A stretch of DNA of 64,000 bases from Nemertoderma westbladi. Lineage: Eukaryota; Xenacoelomorpha; Nemertodermatida; Nemertodermatidae. Numbering within the stretch: position 1 is the first letter of the stretch; the number at the start of each line of letters is the position of its first letter. Below are positions 23,485-34,737 of this stretch, piece after piece. The notes under the pieces are model-generated. The model was not told the DNA's origin, ran no database searches, and saw only the letters and a program-made list of their open reading frames with translations. A program made the translations under genes and the position numbers. The stretch is from positions 21,738 through 85,737 of the forward strand of contig JAUCBJ010006658.1 in assembly GCA_032718475.1 (NCBI GenBank). The letters run 5' to 3'.

Positions 23485-24010
23485 CTATCAAAATGTCCTA
23501 ACCCGACAATAAGGATATACCAGTGTAACTAACCAGTTTTGCACCATTCAGTACCAATTATGCGACATCGTAATACCGGTGATTAGAACCTGTTTTGTTC
23601 TGGAGGACTGGCGCCATTTATTCGCCATTCTAAGTTCAGCTACCCTCAGCGGCGTAACATTGTCGTATTTACACCTAAGTATCACTGTTACAATAGTGGT
23701 AAGACACTGGTGTTTTTACACCAATGTATCGCCATTTTTAATAGTGGTGATGGTGGTATATATATTTAAAAATTACCACCATACAAGCGCCATTTTTTGC
23801 ATTTTGTTTTGTGGGGTAGTCAGTCAATTCAGCAGGATGATGCTGACAATTAGTCTGACTTTCAAAAAAATAGGATGTGATTAACAAACATATTATTTTT
23901 GTAACAACATATATAACACTTTGTAATAACACTTTATAACCCATATAACACATGTACCGGTATAGCATTCCCAGTTTATGCATATGCATGTTTTAATACT
24001 CTGAAACTTG
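23485..24010. other. Left subterminal region of the TIR transposon
   Basis: No gene. Short words recur here (GGTGTAA/TTACACC, ACCGGTG, GGCGCCATT), as in the subterminal repeats of CACTA-like elements where transposase binds. Confidence 0.45.
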
Positions 24011-24014
24011 AAAC

Positions 24015-24294
24015 TAAAAAGTACGGAGCCCCTAAAGGGACATGAAAAAAAAATTATTATCTCAGGGCCCCGACTTATATAATAACTCGGGCCCTGAGAT
24101 AACCAACCAATCAGTGAGATTAATTATCTCGGGCCCCGACTTATAACTCGGGCCCTGACCCTGAGATAACCAACCAATCAGTGCGTCTTACTGCGTGAGT
24201 TGGTTTTTACTGATTGGTTGGATATCTCAGGAAAGTTAGTAAGTCGGGGCCCGAGATAAGAAAAAAAAAACTTTAGGGGCTCAGTAAAAAAGAC
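24015..24294. mobile_element. GAGCCCCTAAAG foldback element
   Basis: The outer arms GAGCCCCTAAAG (24026-24037) and CTTTAGGGGCTC (24271-24282) are perfect inverted repeats. Inside, TTATCTCAGGGCCCCGACTTA and TAAGTCGGGGCCCGAGATAA pair, and CAACCAATCAGT/ACTGATTGGTTG pair further in. It is a multi-arm palindromic MITE nested in the TIR transposon. The bases 24295-24668 beyond it hold no gene. Confidence 0.75.
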
Positions 24295-24669
24295 AAAAAT
24301 TGCACGGAAAATACAGAACAAACAAGTCTCTGTTTCAATTCTAGTTGTTATAAATCTAAAAAATAATTATTGGTTACAAATATAAAAAAATTTAACAGAA
24401 TAGATATGTTAAAACCGCCAAAAAAGTAAAATTTAAAAATAGAGGCTGATTACATGGGGAAAAATTTGAACTTTTTATATTATGTATCTTGATACTAATT
24501 AAAACAAAGTTTGAAAGTGAAAATTTTTTCCATGGATTAAAATGAGAGCATAAGCTAGGTTTCAAGGACACCTATGATTAAAAGAATAATATATATTAAA
24601 GATTTCTGAGCCACGCCACACGCTTTTATCAATATGTATATATGTATATACATTTTATTTATTTGAAGT

Positions 24670-26436
24670 TAAGTAGCGATGTCGTTAAGACTTTCCAATA
24701 TAGATAGATCGTCGCCGTCGTTAGCCATTCGTCGGTTGTCTTTGCCTTCCGCCTCCACAGAAACCAAAGTAGAACACTCGTTAAGAACTGCCTCCAGTGA
24801 ATCTGTAACTAAATAAATACAAATAATATAATACATACAAAAATAATTCAATTAAATCTATTAAATATAGCAATTAAACAGTATTACATCCAAATTTGTC
24901 GTTTATATTTACACAAACCTAGATAAGCCTTGGATGGAGTATGGCAATGATTCGGTGAAGATCGCGAAATTTCGCAAATGTTGTCGCAAAATTTTGTGTT
25001 TACGAATACTAAAGGTGGAGCTTCGCAAACATCGCGATCTTCACTAATGCTCTAGAACATATTTTAAAAAGTAAGAAAATCGAGTGCATGCTGCACTAGT
25101 ATCTTAAAATATTGTATTGTGAAGATGAAATTAGAGAAATTTTTGCGAAGATCGCGACATTTGCAAAACTTCATGATTTTCGCCGAAGAAATATTCAAAA
25201 TCGTTGCCCTAATGCTTCGAAACTACAGTATATGAATAATGCAACTATATATGACGAATTACAATAGGCCTACTAGGTTCAATCCCAGTAATGCATAAAA
25301 TCATGTTTTAGTATAGACAAGTTATTAATCTAACCAGTTGTTTTCCTTTCATCAATAAGAGCCTTGTGTGCTTGTCGTAGTGCATTTTCGAATCCACTCT
25401 CTGTATAGTCCGATCGGATACTATTGCATGTGCGTAGAATTTCGAAAACACCCAACTTCTTATACGACACTTTATTGAATCTACCCGAAATATTACACAA
25501 CTTGGCAAGCGGTCTGCTTACGAGGCGTTTCAGCTGCCTCTTAACTGCATTATTCAACGTATGACCACCAGTGCGGCGTAATGTAGTGGTTAAGTGGGGT
25601 TCTTGAATGATGAGTTGTAATTCCTCTACTGTATTGGCAGGTGGTAATTCACACACAATATTCTCATTTTTAAGATGATTACTGTTTCCATGACTGAGGC
25701 CACTACCGGTACCAATTCTTAATACTGAAGACTGTAAATTTTCAACCATGCCCTCTATCCTCTCAACACGACCTGCCAAGCTTATTAACGAACTCCGATT
25801 CGATTTAGCAAGAGAAAACAAACTTTGCAGAATGTATTTAGAAGAACTGTTGTCACGCTCTTTACCGATTATTTCCTGGTTTGTATTAAGTTTCAATTCG
25901 TTACTAGTGCCAGTGCGAGTGCATTGTGAATTTGGACGATTGCCATTTGTACATTCATCGAATAAATTAGTCGAATTTTGAATTTTCTCCATGTTTGTTT
26001 CATAAGGAGCAATTGGTGCGATAAACATACTGGTACTCTTGGGTTTATCTTGACGTCGTTGAGTTGAGTCTTCATCTCCAGATGATGGCTGGGGGAATCC
26101 AATTTGTGCATATGATGCAAATCTGATACGTTTTCTTTGATTAAGATCGAATGGTTCCACAACACGAGGTAGTGATCTAAAAATTTGTTTGAAATTATAT
26201 TCATCCTGTTTTATTTTGCGGGCCTTTTCTAAAACGCTATTAAATCCTTCATCCATGCGTGAACCATGGGTGATTATCTCGCAAATATATAGTTCATTGT
26301 TATAATTAACTCCATATGTACCGCCATCCAATTTCGGCTCTTCACAGTTATATTCCGGTATATCTGATATGCTAGTACAGAAGAAATCGCCATCATCACG
26401 GCAGTAGACTATAACATCATCAAATTCCGGTAGCAT
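24670..26436 (-). CDS. DUF4806-domain protein of the TIR transposon, probably two exons
   Basis: The main exon 26436-25330 (368 aa) starts MLPEFDDVIVYCRDDGDFFC. It has a ~90-aa N-terminal region typical of this family (YGVNYNNELYICEIITHGS, EKARKIK), a Ser/Asn-rich middle, a short coiled-coil-like stretch (SLAGRVERIEGMVENL) and a C-terminal DUF4806-like domain (PPANTVEEL, LRRTGGHTLNNAVKRQLKRL). A second piece, 24851-24670 (ends DDLSILESLNDIAT), follows an AG acceptor in TTATTTAG and may be the last exon. Such proteins accompany animal DNA transposons; the role is not known to me. The main exon is intact. Confidence 0.65.
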
Positions 26437-26743
26437 TATTTAACAATATTAATAATACTGTGTTTATATGATATATATACAGTATATGAAAAATATGATA
26501 TATAAAATGATATGGTGTATATATGATATGAATACAGAGTTCAAAACCTTACATTTTTTAAAGTTTATGTTTATGAATTACACAACACGGACACATAAAA
26601 GACTTTTGTACCATTATATTCATAAGGCATACATATACATCTCTTAAAGTGAGAATCATCCAAACGGCCATAAAATGGCTTATCTTTCACAAAATATCCC
26701 TCCCCGTAACCAATACTATTGCATGGATAAGTGTAAACACGAA

Positions 26744-27248
26744 GTGGGGACTTCGCGCAGCACGAAGTTGGCAGATCCTTAGCGAATTGACACTGTTAGG
26801 GGGTAGGTCAATTTATGCAAATAGTCACGTTGGCCCTCTAGCGGCAGACTGGAGAACTGCAGATGGATTCGCCTCCTTTGAAAGTCACAGCTAATGGTCT
26901 AATACATATCTGCCAAGTTTCAGCTTAAACGGATTAAAAGCAAAGAAATGGGAGGGCATTTAATGTTTAGACATGTGGTCGTCTAGCGGGAGACCATTGC
27001 ACTGATGGTGTCTGAAAGTCTCTCAAAAATCTCAACTTTTGCTCATATTGATACCTACAAATTTTCAACTTGGCAGCTTTAAATCCGACAAAGTTATTAG
27101 CATGTCAACATCGTAACGACGACGACGACGACGACAACGACGACGACGACGACGACGACAACGACGACGACAACTATTTGCATAAATTGACCCACCCCCT
27201 AACAGTGTCAATTCGCTAAGGCTCCGCCAACTTCGTGGCTCGCCCCAC
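26744..27248. mobile_element. 505-bp MITE of the GTGGGG family
   Basis: The left end GTGGGGACTTCGCGCAGCAC and the right end (minus strand GTGGGGCGAGCCACGAAGTT) start ~75-80-bp inverted arms that share TTAGCGAATTGACACTGTTA and GTCAATTTATGCAAATAGT. The centre holds an (ACG)n run at about 27115-27172. It sits between the DUF4806 gene and the transposase piece. No clear target duplication was seen. Larger relative: 344-1965. Confidence 0.85.
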
Positions 27249-27249
27249 A

Positions 27250-27963
27250 TTCGCAAAAAAACGCAAGTAGAAGCCTGAAGGACATCGCTTATAAACGTTG
27301 TAATTAACAAAAAATTGAACTCTGAGGAGTCACCCTTAAGCATGAAGCAATCGCCAGCTTTAATCTTTAGTGGTATACCCTTTCGACTACAGCTTGCTAA
27401 TATATGCGCTTTGTTTGCTGCTTCTTTGACCATTTTATTGACTTGTTTTGATTTTAGGGAATACTTGAGTTTACTTAAGAAGGTTTCAAACTTAAACGCT
27501 GACCAATTATCCAGAGCTCCATATTTTAGTACAAACTGCGGCAAATGAAGTAAAGAATGCATATTGAATGTGTACATACGTTTTGTATACAGACTACCCA
27601 AATTATCATGGAAGTTTATAATAAGTTCTTCAGCAAAGTCTATATAACGACATTCAGAGACTAATTCTTCAGAGATCATCAAACGAATTGCGAGATGAAG
27701 GCACATCAGGTTGTCAAAGTATTTACTTGGAAGGAATGAATTAAACAAGGGACTGGCATATAACAGTAATGACCTATACTCAGTGGCCTTAAAAAAGCTC
27801 ACCTCATCAAATCCCCGAACACGCCTGTTGAAAGAAGAAGGCATATATGAGCCAAATTTTCTTAGAAGTATATTTACATTTCCTTTAGTGCTGGGTTTCA
27901 TGGTGCACGGCAAAACCATACTTCGTTTAGTGCTTATCCATGCCTTAATAAGTGTTTTCATAG
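27250..27963 (-). pseudogene. C-terminal piece of an EnSpm-like transposase
   Basis: An ATG at 27963 opens a frame MKTLIKAWISTKRS, then PSSFNRRVRGFDEVSFFKAT, YFDNLMCLHLAIRLM, NMHSLLHLPQFVLKYGALDN and FETFLSKLKY. This is the conserved C-terminal region of animal EnSpm/CACTA-like transposases, comparable in layout to DUF4218. The catalytic core is absent: the piece begins only ~70 bp inside the right TIR. The frame runs into the MITE at 27248. Rightward, the open frame continues into satellite sequence and is not genuine. Confidence 0.65.
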
Positions 27964-28034
27964 CACCTAAACATACACAACGCCATTCTACACCAAACGT
28001 ACACCGATATAGCACTGGATCATTTTTTACTGGG

Positions 28035-29262
28035 CTATTTGACTGTTCCAAAGTCGCAAGGATGCCCGGATGTCCGGAAATCCGACCAAAACGTCTGTAT
28101 TTCCGGGCAAACTGTCCAAATGACTGCCCGGAATTCTGTAAATCCGGGCGTCCATTAAACTTGTCTGTTCGACTATTTCTCCGTTCTAAAGTCGCCCGGA
28201 TGTCCAAACGCCCGGGCACTGGAATGCCCGGAAATCCAAAAATCCGGCAAAATGTCCGGATTTCCGGGCAAAGTTGTCCAAAAATGCCCGGAATTCTGTA
28301 AATCCTGGCGTCCATTAAACTTGTCTGTCTGATAATTTGACCGTTCCAAAGTCGCCCGGATCTCCGGATACACGGGCACTAGAATGCCCGGACATCCAAA
28401 TATCCGGCAAAATGTCCGGATTTCCGGGCAAAGTTGTCCAAAATACTGCCCGAAATTCCGTAAATCCGGGCGTCCATTAAACTTGTCTGTTCGACTATTT
28501 GTCCGTTCTAAAGTCGCCCGGATGTCCGGACGCCCGGGCACTGGAATGTCCGGACATCCAAAAATCCGGCCAATTTTCCGGATTTCCGGACAAATTTCTC
28601 CAAAATACTGCCCGGAATTCCGTAAATATTGGCGTCCATTAAATTGTCTGTCCGACTATTTGTCCGTTCCTAAGTCGCCCGGAAGCCCGGGCACTGGAAT
28701 GCCCGGAAATCCAAAAATCCGGCTAAATGTACGGATTTCCGGGCAAAGTTGTCCAAAATACTGCCCGAAATTCCGTAAATCCGGGCGTCCATTAAACTTT
28801 TCTGTTCGACTATTTGTCCGTTCTAAAGTCGCCCGGATGTCCGGACGCCCGGGCACTGTAATGCCCGGACATCCAAAAATCCGGCAAATTTTCCGGATTT
28901 CCGGGCAAATTTCTCCAAAATACTGCCCGGAAATCTGTAAATCCGGGCGTCCATTTAACTTGTATGTTCGACTATTTGTCCGTTTCAAAGTCTCCCAGAC
29001 GTCCGGGCACTAAGATGCCCGGACGTCCTCGAATCCGGCCAAATTACTGTATTTCCGGGCAAATTGTCAAAATGACTGCCCGGACATTTGGCAAATGTGG
29101 GCGTTCATTAAAATTGTCTGTCCGACTATATGTCCGTTCCAAAGTTGCCCGGATGACGGGCGCTAGAATGCCCGGAAATTTAGAAATCCTGCAAAAAGCC
29201 TGGATTTCCGGGCAAAGTTTTCCAAAATACTGCCCGGAATTCTGTAAATCAGGTAAATCCGA
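28035..29262. repeat. CCGGAC-rich satellite array B
   Basis: There are about seven more units of the satellite, same strand as array A but a different subtype (CATTAAACTTGTCTGTTCGA in place of CAGTAAACTTTTCTGTCAGC). The first partial unit next to the transposon (28035-28115) is of type A, which fits insertion of the transposon into a type-A unit. ORFs on both strands are shadows. Confidence 0.9.
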
Positions 29263-29269
29263 AGTAGAA

Positions 29270-29412
29270 GTACAATGTACAAGTACAAGTACAAGTACGA
29301 GTACAAGTACGAGTACAAGTACAAGTACAAGTACAAGTACAAGTACGAGTACAAGTACAAGTACAAGTCCAAGTACAAGTACAAGTACAAGTACAACTAC
29401 AAGTACAAGTAC
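29270..29412. repeat. (AAGTAC)n microsatellite
   Basis: This is a hexamer array of AAGTAC with GAGTAC variants, about 24 units. It reads open as Thr-Ser or Tyr-Leu repeats, which are artefacts. Confidence 0.95.
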
Positions 29413-30185
29413 CAGTAACCGATACCAATAACCGATATTGATATTGTAATCGACATTGAAACCAATGGCATTTCATAGCACAGCATATATAATAATAAAT
29501 TTCGAATAAGGTTATTCTTCATACTGATTCTCAGTTCTGTATATAAATAGAAAGATCAATTTACAGTGAATCTAAAGAACTTTAAACCAGCATTTTTCAT
29601 CCACTTGAACCCAAGATACAGCTATCACAATATACCCATGTCCCACACTATGCATTATTTTCAAAGAAATAATATCCCGCCCTTCATTAATTCAACAATA
29701 GGAATAGTGTTACACACCACCATGTGGCACATTACGAATTTACATCCGACGCTAGAGACGCTACGAACAGACGGCCCGGGGGGGGGGGGGGGGGGGGGGG
29801 AGTAGCCGCTGGAGACAATTATAAATTATATTAAGTTTAATATTAATATTATATTAAGGACTGGCCCTTACCATGGTATTGCCATAGTTACTCCATGTTA
29901 TTCTATGGAGCGATATTGGAAAAAAAACATAATGTCAATTCTGCTATGCCCATTGGCTGCCTTAGACACATTTTTAAAAGACACTTTCACAAAAATGTCT
30001 TTGATTTTCAAAAAACGTCTTTCAGACATTTCTGCAAACTATAATCTTCAAATATTATTGACTTCAATACCTACACATTTCTGCTGTTAATTAAGTGAAA
30101 ATATCAAGTATTTTTCTACGTCCTCTTCTTATCCTTTGTTTCACCTAAATAACAGCTAAAAAGTGAGATTCGCCTTATCTTTCGG
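29413..30185. other. Gene-free stretch left of the BEL element
   Basis: No gene seen. It holds a long G run at about 29777-29800. Its last five bases before the LTR (30186-30190, AAACT) are the target duplication of the BEL element. Confidence 0.5.
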
Positions 30186-30190
30186 AAACT

Positions 30191-31389
30191 TGTACGCGCT
30201 TTTGAAGACCTTTAGCAGTTTAACCTGCCAAAATTTATATGTCTTTGGTTTATGTTCAGACTTTAGAAGATGACAGATATTTAATTCCAATAAACACAAC
30301 ATTAGCCGAAGCCAGCCTAGTGCGCGTCCATTCACCCGCTGGATATTCCCGGGAGACTGGGTTCGGATGTGGCTTAGTTTTTGTTATTGCAGTGAAGCCT
30401 ACTGTATTATTCGATTGATCGTTAATAAATAATTCCTGACAAATATTATTCACTTTCGGGAAATATTAACAGTTCCTTTAGGACGTGGCGCTCTACCTAA
30501 GTAAACAGAGTTATGACTTATACTACACGCAACGGTAAGGCTTATAATTCACGTATAAGGCGCATTCTTTAGGAAATGCTTTGTTATCGGTCACAATCAT
30601 GCACACTACCGGTACCGCACAATACTGCACACTAATCTGCCGACCGTCAATGAATTTGATCACACATAAAGAGAACAGCAATTGACCTATGTAGTGTCTA
30701 TCAAATAGCATTAGGTTCACTACAAACCACGATAACATAAGTCGCAATTGTTATATATAGCCTGTCTCTCTAACCTGTAGTGTATCAAGAAAATTGGGAA
30801 ATTTGGGTTCTTTATAGATGTTCTCCAAATAATAATATTCAACCAACTGATAAACACAACAGTAAATAGCATTAAGACGGTAGGTTAAGATATAATATGA
30901 TTAGACTGTATGCTGATTGGGTCGGTTGATAACAGTTATACGTTCTATAATCTAAGCCTACTAATGTTTTACTAAAAGTCTGAAACAAGTCATTCCAAAA
31001 GCCGATGTTCTGGCGTAGGATGAATAACAACACACACCTCTGTCCCTGTTGCAGGTATCTTTTACACAGAGAGGAATAGCTCTCATTGGCAGAACACCAG
31101 AATCCACAGGTTCCACGAATGTCTAAATGCCGAACTATCAGGATTTTGGCATCCCTTGGCCAACACACAAAATGAGTCACTCCGCTCGGTTGTCCTGGTT
31201 GCATACTCTGCTGCTATAGCTCTGGTTGGCCGGTAGAACATAGCAAAGATCCCCTCGTACAGCAAATCAGCCAATCAGCCGGTCGCTTGTATCATTCGAG
31301 TTAGTGAGCCTTTTAGAGTATTCCAGCGCCTGGGGGGAAACTGGATTGCAAAGCAAAAGGGCCAGTTATATCCCACAGAAGCTTTTACA
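30191..31389 (-). repeat. 3' LTR of BEL element 1
   Basis: 1199 bp. On the plus strand it begins TGTACGCGCTTTTGAAG and ends GAAGCTTTTACA. The minus strand carries a TATA-like GGCTATATATAACAATT (about 30745-30765). It differs from the other LTR at roughly six bases, plus 2-bp and 7-bp extra sequence near 31030-31055. Confidence 0.95.
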
Positions 31390-31398
31390 CCGCTCCCA
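31390..31398 (-). promoter_or_regulatory. Candidate polypurine tract
   Basis: TGGGAGCGG directly precedes the 3' LTR on the minus strand, the place where plus-strand priming occurs in LTR retrotransposons. It is short, so this is a positional call. Confidence 0.5.
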
Positions 31399-31492
31399 GA
31401 AAATGGGATTTAAGTCTATAAAATATACAAAATCACAGTTTCTAATATACGTAAATACTCTAAACAGTTAGTCTTTCTTACGCGGACGGCGT

Positions 31493-33064
31493 TTACGCAG
31501 TTTTTTTTTTAAAGCTAGCCAGAGTCTTTTTCTCTTTGGGGCGAGCCACTTTACAAGGAGGGCTATAACTCCTGGGTGAAGGGTGCAATATGATTGCATC
31601 AGAGGGTGTAGGATTATGGTCGGTGTATCCGCCAGTCGAAGTGCCGGGTTGATTGACATCAACGTCGGGGGAGAGGGGTCTAACGGCCTTGAGAGCGCGT
31701 TTTAGGACAGCCGCTCTTACGGGTCCTTTACGAGTGGTCTGAACGAGAGCCGTGGGTGGACCATAGGCAGTCAGAAACCACCTGGGTTTAATGGTTCTTT
31801 CCAACTCGCGTTCGCGGGCTCGGTATTCGTAAGGCCGTCGATATACTTCCTGTAACTCGGGGTGTGAGTTAACAAATAAGTCTCCATAGTCCGGGTCCTG
31901 ACGGATATAATTGATTAAGTTATAGGAATGAAGGTCGCTAGGATTAACACTCCTAAGAAATTTGCGTACGAATTTGGTTGAAATACATTCTCCGACGCGC
32001 TTCAGTAGTTCGTAACTCGATATGCGTGATTTCTGTTCGACAGAAGCGAATAGATAAGGATGGAACGCATAAACTCCTTAGTAAGCGCGTCCAGGATAAT
32101 AGCGATGGCACGAATCACAATGTAAATCAGCGTTCGCTTCCCAAGCTCTGATGTAACGTAGTGTGATCATTTCATCTACGCTTTCCAAATCGTGACCAAA
32201 AGGGCAATCGAAACTGGCGTGTCTCTTTAGTTGACAATGGTGACATTGAGTCATAAATTGAGGGCAAACCGCAAAAATGTGCAAGTTATTGAGTCTGCAA
32301 TAGGCACAATAAATTTCCATCTCCGGTTGTTCGTGGAAATAGGAACAGCGGACGTTTGTGTCTTTCAGTTTGTTGGTTAGGTCTAGGGCATTCGTCACAA
32401 TAATACCAAAGACGTACGTCCTGTAAAGAAAGCGCGGGTGATCGTTCTCCAGTTTTGCAATATTTTTCCATTTGTTCAAAAGTATCCGGGATAACAGGTA
32501 GTGGACGATCGGCGGTAAGATACATCATAGTGAAATAGAGCCGTTTGAGTTCTACCATAGGGTCATGATGTATACCTTGAGGATATCGAGTCTCTAGGTT
32601 CTGATGACTGGCGATGTTGAGATAGGTTTCTCTCAAAATTCCAGGTAGTCGTTGAAGTCGATGCGTTTATCCGGTTCTTCAACGTTTTCTCTTTCCAGTC
32701 TGTTACGAATAGAATTTTCGTGTTCTATTCTCGGTTTATCGTTACGACTCCGCTGGGTATGATATTTAAATAGAACCATTTCCCTTTCGGTGTCTACATC
32801 GTCCGTATCATGTAAATCGATAGGATGGCAGGTAGTTAAGAAGTCCATATACGTACCATTACGATGCGTATAGTGAGCGGTAAATTTTCGATAGTCCAGT
32901 TTACGCGTAAGTTGCTCTTGGGACATCGGCGGTTCGATATAACGACCATCGCCCTCCGTAATGGTTGGATCGGCTTCACCGCGTATCAAGCTATCCACAA
33001 ATGCTTGTAAAGGTAGAGTATATCGCTCCCTGATACCAAGATCATCTTCTATCAACTCCGTCAT
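31493..33064 (-). pseudogene. Unrecognised Cys-rich ORF (ORF3) in the env position of BEL element 1
   Basis: Four open pieces follow one another: 33064-32633 (starts MTELIEDDLGIRERY), 32636-about 32380, about 32380-32078 and 32077-31493. The first two junctions are frame changes; the third is a single TAA in an otherwise open frame. Together they would make a protein of about 520 residues. The middle holds four CxxC pairs, CDEC (32388-32399), CAYC (32297-32308), CHHC (32234-32245) and CDSC (32108-32119), plus further Cys and His, so zinc binding is likely. The tail is basic (PKEKKTLASFKKKTA). There is no signal peptide, membrane segment or RT/integrase motif, so it is not a usual env. I do not recognise the family. 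A possible upstream intron (33142 to 33072, GTAGGC to CAATAG) could serve a spliced mRNA. Confidence 0.55.
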
Positions 33065-33264
33065 ATCTGCTATTGGGGTTTATTAATATTATAAAGAGTT
33101 TATGTTTAGGCGAGCGGGCGTCGCTGCCTACCTTTCTTTGCCCCCGGACAGTGGGATTCTCAGCGCCGATGTACCGTCGTCGAGACGCCAACATGTAGCA
33201 ACAGCACGACAACGATAACCGGCACAAGTCACTCCACTGTCCATCCCAAAGGCTTGAATCCACT

Positions 33265-34737
33265 TTAGGTTCTTTCTATAGGAGAGTTGGGCTACTTTCA
33301 CAATTGCGACTAGCTACTGTAAACATACTTTAGCAGTAACATTCACCTATAAACGCACAAATTCCACACAACTGTAACCAATTGTACACATACAGGCCAT
33401 TTGTCCGTTAGTCAGTGCCTTCCAGAATGTCACGTTATTACTGTGTATCCTTGGATACTAACAGTGTACTACGTATTCTCTATGCTAGGCAATGGGACAA
33501 GCTTTCTATTGTTCTTTTAATTTGCTTCTAATTCTAGCGTGGGTGTTGCTATGGTGACATTATGGAAAGCTAGCGGTAGAATTAGGGTAATTCCAATGCA
33601 TACAGATCTGGAATGCTATTTAATAGTAATTCTTTAATTGTCAATATCCTCTTTATGTATGATTTTATTAATTTTATCGGCTATTGACTATAAGTTGGAG
33701 ATTCTCGCACTCTAATACACTCAATAGGATGGATCTCCGCTCCCATGATCTATTAATTAATGGAATTTTGGGAATGTTATAAATTGCACAAATGACAATT
33801 TATGAAATTCATTTAAGATATGAATTTAAATTTATTCCCGTGAATTTTATTATTTGATGGTAAAATTGACACAATTTTATTCCAGAGCATGTCTGGGGAC
33901 CTAGGATCCTTAATGCTGTAAAATTGTCTTTTAAGAGTATCGGTAAGTGCTACGATATCTTAATTGACTAGAAATTTTAAAGGATCTAAATTTTACAGAT
34001 TTTAATAAATATTAAATTAATATTTAAGATGGGCACCGATTTATTCCAGAACTTGTCTGGGGACGTTAACCACTGATTCTAGAATTTGTCTTTCAAGTAT
34101 ATACTTGTCTGGGGACGTTAACCACTGATTCTAGAATTTGTCTTTCAAGTATATCGGTGGGTGCCGCGATATCTTAATCGACTAGAATTACAGATGGTCA
34201 AAAGGTTTAACAGATTTATTTGCGTTTTACGCTACTGTTATAGGGACATCACGCTACTATATGTATTATTTAATATAAAGTAGAAGAGCAATATCGCACG
34301 AAGCAATGTCAGTATGAAGAGGCAAGTCGTTTCCAAGGTCTACCCAGAGCTTGGTTTAGCCGAGACACGAGGATCTGAACTTTGCATTCCTAATACTCTG
34401 CCTACCAATAATACTTAAGTATAGTAGGAGCTTTATTGTACTTTAATAAGTACGGACATTTCATCTTACTGTAGTCACGTATTTATAATATGATACGGAC
34501 AGTAAGGAAAGAGAAAAAATAATTATTTCTCGCCGTCGCACTAAATATATTATAAGTAATTACGTACGTAATAAACACTAATATATTGCACTAATCTACT
34601 AAATAATCACTAAAATAACATTCTACTAAATAAAATTAAAGGAAACGATTATAATAAAATTACATAATAATACATACATAAATATAAAATAAAAGCAAAT
34701 ATAAAATGATATAGTCACACACCCACTCCATATGTTA
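33265..34737 (-). other. Non-coding interval between pol remnant and ORF3
   Basis: No integrase motifs were found here. The stretch is AT-rich and contains a direct duplication of about 57 bp (CTTGTCTGGGGACGTTAACC twice, 34054-34165) and a third diverged version near 33885-33975. The integrase expected in this place appears to be lost or replaced. Confidence 0.55.

Larger units (their letters stand above)
23422..28034 (-). mobile_element. 4.6-kb TIR DNA transposon, EnSpm/CACTA-like, inside the satellite
   Basis: The left end CCCAGTAAAAAATGCACCGG and the right end (minus strand CCCAGTAAAAAATGATCCAG) are inverted repeats of about 22-24 bp. Array sequence continues across, with CT on both sides (23420-23421 and 28035-28036), so the target duplication is 2 bp. 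Subterminal GGTGTA and GAATGGCG-like words recur. Inside are a DUF4806 gene, a C-terminal transposase piece, an inserted MITE and a foldback repeat. The 5' transposase part is missing, so the copy is non-autonomous. The superfamily name rests on the associated proteins only. Confidence 0.75.

Noticed and set aside
22194-23491. Overlapping ORFs of 60-155 codons on both strands in satellite array A
   Set aside because: They follow the ~165-bp repeat period in several frames at once and have no domain; they are products of a GC-rich, stop-poor repeat.
26649-26894. 81-codon ORF overlapping the MITE left end
   Set aside because: It reads through the TIR border, and the mirror-image text appears at the other TIR on the opposite strand.
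22200-29262. Regular repeats considered as a CRISPR array
   Set aside because: The units are ~165 bp, contiguous and without unique spacers; the other genes are eukaryotic.
28173-29476. ORFs of 75-209 codons in array B and the AAGTAC microsatellite
   Set aside because: Same reason: repeat-driven open frames on both strands, with low-complexity Thr-Ser, Tyr-Leu or Cys-Thr texts.
31468-33263. ORF3 region considered as the BEL integrase or env
   Set aside because: No HHCC zinc finger in the integrase arrangement, no DDE spacing, no signal peptide or membrane segment could be seen.
33042-33263. 73-codon ORF MDSSLWDGQW upstream of ORF3
   Set aside because: It spans a likely 5' splice site and shows no family features; more likely an untranslated leader of ORF3.
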